DNA of 10,437 nucleotides from an uncultured Lysobacteraceae bacterium. Its GTDB lineage: Bacteria; Pseudomonadota; Gammaproteobacteria; Xanthomonadales; Xanthomonadaceae. Positions 8,528 through 10,437 of this stretch are shown here, piece after piece. The stretch is taken from positions 1 to 10,437 of the forward strand of contig CAMLSB010000057.1 of assembly GCA_946482565.1 (NCBI GenBank), written 5' to 3'. The translations under genes were made by a program, and so were the position numbers. How positions within the stretch are numbered: the stretch's first letter is position 1; every line of letters begins with the position of its first letter. A model generated the notes under the pieces. That model was not told the DNA's origin. It made no database searches and saw only the letters and a list, made by a program, of their open reading frames with translations.

Positions 8528-9235
8528 CTAGCAGGCCACGTGCTCGACGTGGCAGTCGGCCCGGCGCACCGCCTCGACGAAATGCCGCATCTTCTCGCCG
8601 TCCTTGATGCCGGGCGACGACTCGACGCCGCTGGACACGTCGACGCCCCACGGCAGCACGGACGTCACGGCCTCGAACACGTTGCCGGGATGGAGGCCAC
8701 CCGCCAACAGGATCGGCGCCTGCAGGTCGGACGGAAGCCGCGTCCAGTCGAACGTGTGCCCGCTTCCGCCCGGCGCGCCGGCCGCATTCGCATCGAACAG
8801 GAAACCCACCGCGCCCGGGTATCGCGCACGCAGGGACGCCGCGGTCGGCGCCGTGCCGCCCATCGCGACGGCCTTGATGTAGGGCACGCCGAAGCTACGG
8901 CAGAACGCATCGTCCTCGTCGCCATGGAACTGCAGCAGTGTCGGTCGCACCAGTCGCACCGCCTTGCGCACTTCATCGATGCTGTTGTCCATGAACAGCG
9001 CGACCGCGTCGACGAGCGGGCCCAGCGCCTGGCGCATCATCCGCGCCTGCTGCGGGTGCACGCGGCGCGGGCTGTCGGCGGCGAACACGAAGCCGACGGC
9101 ATCCACGCCCAGTTCGCTGGCCAGGCGCACGTCGCCGGCGCGCGTCATGCCGCAGAACTTGATCCGCGTGCGGAACAGCGTGCGCCGCTCCTGGATCGAA
9201 ACGCGCTGGCCCGCAGGCAGGTGGTTCGCACTCAT
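8528..9235 (-). CDS. trpF: Phosphoribosylanthranilate isomerase (TrpF)
   Basis: Performs the Amadori rearrangement of N-(5'-phosphoribosyl)anthranilate to CdRP, the third tryptophan-specific step; its product goes to TrpC, which is not in the window. Seen in 235 residues: RIKFCGMTR with the catalytic Cys28, GFVF (48-51), QFHGDE (102-107), FLFDAN with the general acid Asp149, [10 protein letters not shown] (177-186), and the phosphate-binding [16 protein letters not shown] (197-212). The ATG at 9235 overlaps the truA stop by four bases (ATGA) and follows AAGGAG by five bases, which decides the start. This gives an N-terminal extension of about 20 residues before the usual 'xxTRIKFCG' beginning; the extension has no recognisable feature. 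Confidence 0.97.
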   Translation of the reverse strand: MSANHLPAGQRVSIQERRTLFRTRIKFCGMTRAGDVRLASELGVDAVGFVFAADSPRRVHPQQARMMRQALGPLVDAVALFMDNSIDEVRKAVRLVRPTLLQFHGDEDDAFCRSFGVPYIKAVAMGGTAPTAASLRARYPGAVGFLFDANAAGAPGGSGHTFDWTRLPSDLQAPILLAGGLHPGNVFEAVTSVLPWGVDVSSGVESSPGIKDGEKMRHFVEAVRRADCHVEHVAC

Positions 9236-10059
9236 CCTCGCTCCTTGCCGGCATCGCCGGTGGCCGGGGGCAGGCTCACCGCCCCGGGCAGATTCCAGCA
9301 TGCGGGGTACAGCGGCCCCGTGAATACGAGGCCACCGGCGGGCGCGGTGGGGCCGGCCACGGTGCGATCACGCCCGGCCAGCAGCTCCGCGATCCAGGCC
9401 CCGGGGGCCTCGCCACGTCCCACCATCAGCAGGCTGCCGGCGATGTTGCGGACCATGTGGTGCAGGAACGCGTTCGCCTGCAACTCGATCCCGACGATGT
9501 CGCCATCCCGGTGCACATCGATGCGCTGCATGTCGCGCCGGGCGTGCGGCGCCTGGCAATGGACGGTGCGGAACGCTGAGAAGTCGTGTTCGCCGAGCAG
9601 CGCCTGCGCGGCACGGTGCATCGCATCGGCATCGAGCGGGCGCCGCTCCCACGCCAGGTACTCGCGCTGCAGCGCCGGTCGTACCGGGCGATTGAGGATC
9701 CGGTAGTGGTAGCGCCGCGCGCGGGCGCTGAAGCGCGCATGGAATTCGCCGTCGACGGGTTGGCACCACAGCACGCTGGCCTGCGGCGGCAAGCGCGAGG
9801 TCGTGCCCAGCATCCAGCCGCGCGGCTCGCGCGCGGCATCGCTGTCGAAATGCACGACCTGGCACGCGGCGTGCACGCCGGCGTCGGTACGGCCGGCGCA
9901 GGTGGTGGAGACGCGATGGCCGGCAACCGACGACAGCGCGTCCTCGAGCGCGGCCTGCAGCGTCGGCTCGGGTCGGGGCGTCGCCGCGTCCGGGCGGTCC
10001 AGCCGTTGCCAGCCGCTGAAACCGGTGCCGTCGTACTCCAGCCCGAGTGCGTAACGCAC
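9232..10059 (-). CDS. truA: tRNA pseudouridine(38-40) synthase (TruA)
   Basis: Converts uridines 38, 39 and 40 in the anticodon stem of tRNAs to pseudouridine. Seen, numbered from an upstream in-frame TTG at 10095: [10 protein letters not shown] (21-30), [11 protein letters not shown] with the catalytic Asp71, [16 protein letters not shown] (118-133), GEHDFSAFR (168-176) and [14 protein letters not shown] (207-220). The start is uncertain. GTG at 10059 has GGGGG six bases upstream and begins [11 protein letters not shown], matching the usual TruA N-terminus (275 residues). TTG at 10095 overlaps the upstream stop (TTGA) and adds 12 Gly/Ala-rich residues. I chose the GTG. The stop overlaps trpF by four bases. 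Upstream is a FimV-like gene, an order I recall from xanthomonads. Confidence 0.96.
   Translation of the reverse strand: MRYALGLEYDGTGFSGWQRLDRPDAATPRPEPTLQAALEDALSSVAGHRVSTTCAGRTDAGVHAACQVVHFDSDAAREPRGWMLGTTSRLPPQASVLWCQPVDGEFHARFSARARRYHYRILNRPVRPALQREYLAWERRPLDADAMHRAAQALLGEHDFSAFRTVHCQAPHARRDMQRIDVHRDGDIVGIELQANAFLHHMVRNIAGSLLMVGRGEAPGAWIAELLAGRDRTVAGPTAPAGGLVFTGPLYPACWNLPGAVSLPPATGDAGKERG
9240..9245 (-). promoter_or_regulatory. Ribosome-binding site that decides the trpF start
   Basis: The minus strand reads AAGGAG then CGAGG and the trpF ATG. It is the best Shine-Dalgarno sequence in this block and lies inside the last codons of truA, supporting coupled truA-trpF translation and excluding the earlier in-frame start at 9301. 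Confidence 0.7.
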
Positions 10060-10091
10060 GCCCTTCCCCCGCGATGCGCCGGCCGCGCCGA

Positions 10092-10437
10092 TCAATCGAT
10101 CTCGCGCAACATGCGCGCGGCGATCTCGCGCGCGACGGGGTCGCGTCCTTCCATCGCTTCGCGCAGCAGTTCGCGTGCGGCGGACTCGTCGCCGAGATCG
10201 AGGTAGGCGCGGGCGAGTTCGACCTTGCGCGCGGGCGAGGCGTTCTCGTCGGGACGAACCGGCGCGGGAGAGGCCGGCGGCATCGTGCCGACCAGGTCGG
10301 GCGCTGCGGTCCAGTGCGCCGGCGATGGCGCGGGTGCGGGCGTCGGCGTCTGCGTCGGCGCGGCGGGCGGCGGAGTCACGATCGGCGGCGGCGCGACGGG
10401 CGGCGGTACGGGTGCCGGGGTGGACGTCGCGGGCGCG
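10092..10437 (-). CDS. C-terminal end of a FimV/TPR-type protein, truncated at the window edge
   Basis: Only the last 114 codons are visible; the gene enters from beyond the window. The first part is a long Pro/Ala/Thr linker (repeats such as [13 protein letters not shown]), typical of a disordered tether. The last 50 residues, [20 protein letters not shown] then [20 protein letters not shown], resemble the FimV C-terminal domain, a TPR-like helical pair. In xanthomonads fimV lies just upstream of truA, which supports the call. FimV is an inner-membrane protein with a LysM domain that acts in polar assembly and type IV pilus function in Pseudomonas; the N-terminal domains needed to confirm it are outside. 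A GTG at 10379 is not the true start because the frame continues open through it. Any other protein with a C-terminal TPR motif is an alternative. Confidence 0.75.
   Translation of the reverse strand, partial: APATSTPAPVPPPVAPPPIVTPPPAAPTQTPTPAPAPSPAHWTAAPDLVGTMPPASPAPVRPDENASPARKVELARAYLDLGDESAARELLREAMEGRDPVAREIAARMLREID

Overview
The window is a block of housekeeping genes from a visibly high-GC gammaproteobacterium. The order fimV-like / truA / trpF / trpB / trpA / accD, with glmM and tpiA following, fits the Xanthomonadaceae, most likely a Lysobacter- or Luteimonas-like organism. This placement rests on gene order, protein style and codon bias read by eye, not on a database search.

Layout from left to right. 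(1) 1-682, minus: the first 227 codons of tpiA (triosephosphate isomerase), cut by the window edge. (2) 683-751: a short divergent promoter region. (3) 752-2256, plus: a two-gene unit, a classical short-chain dehydrogenase/reductase and a DUF6445-family protein with a 2-oxoglutarate/iron-oxygenase-like His-x-Asp...His pattern; their stop and start codons share one base. (4) 2257-2676: about 420 bp without a convincing gene, filled by three consecutive inverted repeats (A, B, C), lying between convergent genes. (5) 2677-5891, minus: accD, glmM and an isopenicillin N synthase-family iron oxygenase, transcribed in that order with a 4-nt overlap and a 9-bp gap. (6) 5969-8403, minus: trpB, a small DUF3144 protein and trpA, tightly packed (9-bp gap, 1-nt overlap). 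(7) 8528-10437, minus: the C-terminal end of a FimV-like protein, truA and trpF.

How the genes work together. TrpF, TrpB and TrpA carry out the late tryptophan steps from phosphoribosylanthranilate onward, except the TrpC step, which is not in the window. AccD is the carboxyltransferase beta subunit of acetyl-CoA carboxylase, GlmM makes glucosamine-1-phosphate for UDP-GlcNAc, TpiA is glycolytic and TruA modifies tRNA. The only accessory-looking material is the stretch 752-3645 (SDR, DUF6445, repeats, oxygenase), which separates glmM from tpiA.

I found no clear new multi-gene system. The most unusual signal is the compound palindromic region at 2257-2676. Next are the overlapping SDR/DUF6445 pair and the DUF3144 gene placed between trpB and trpA.
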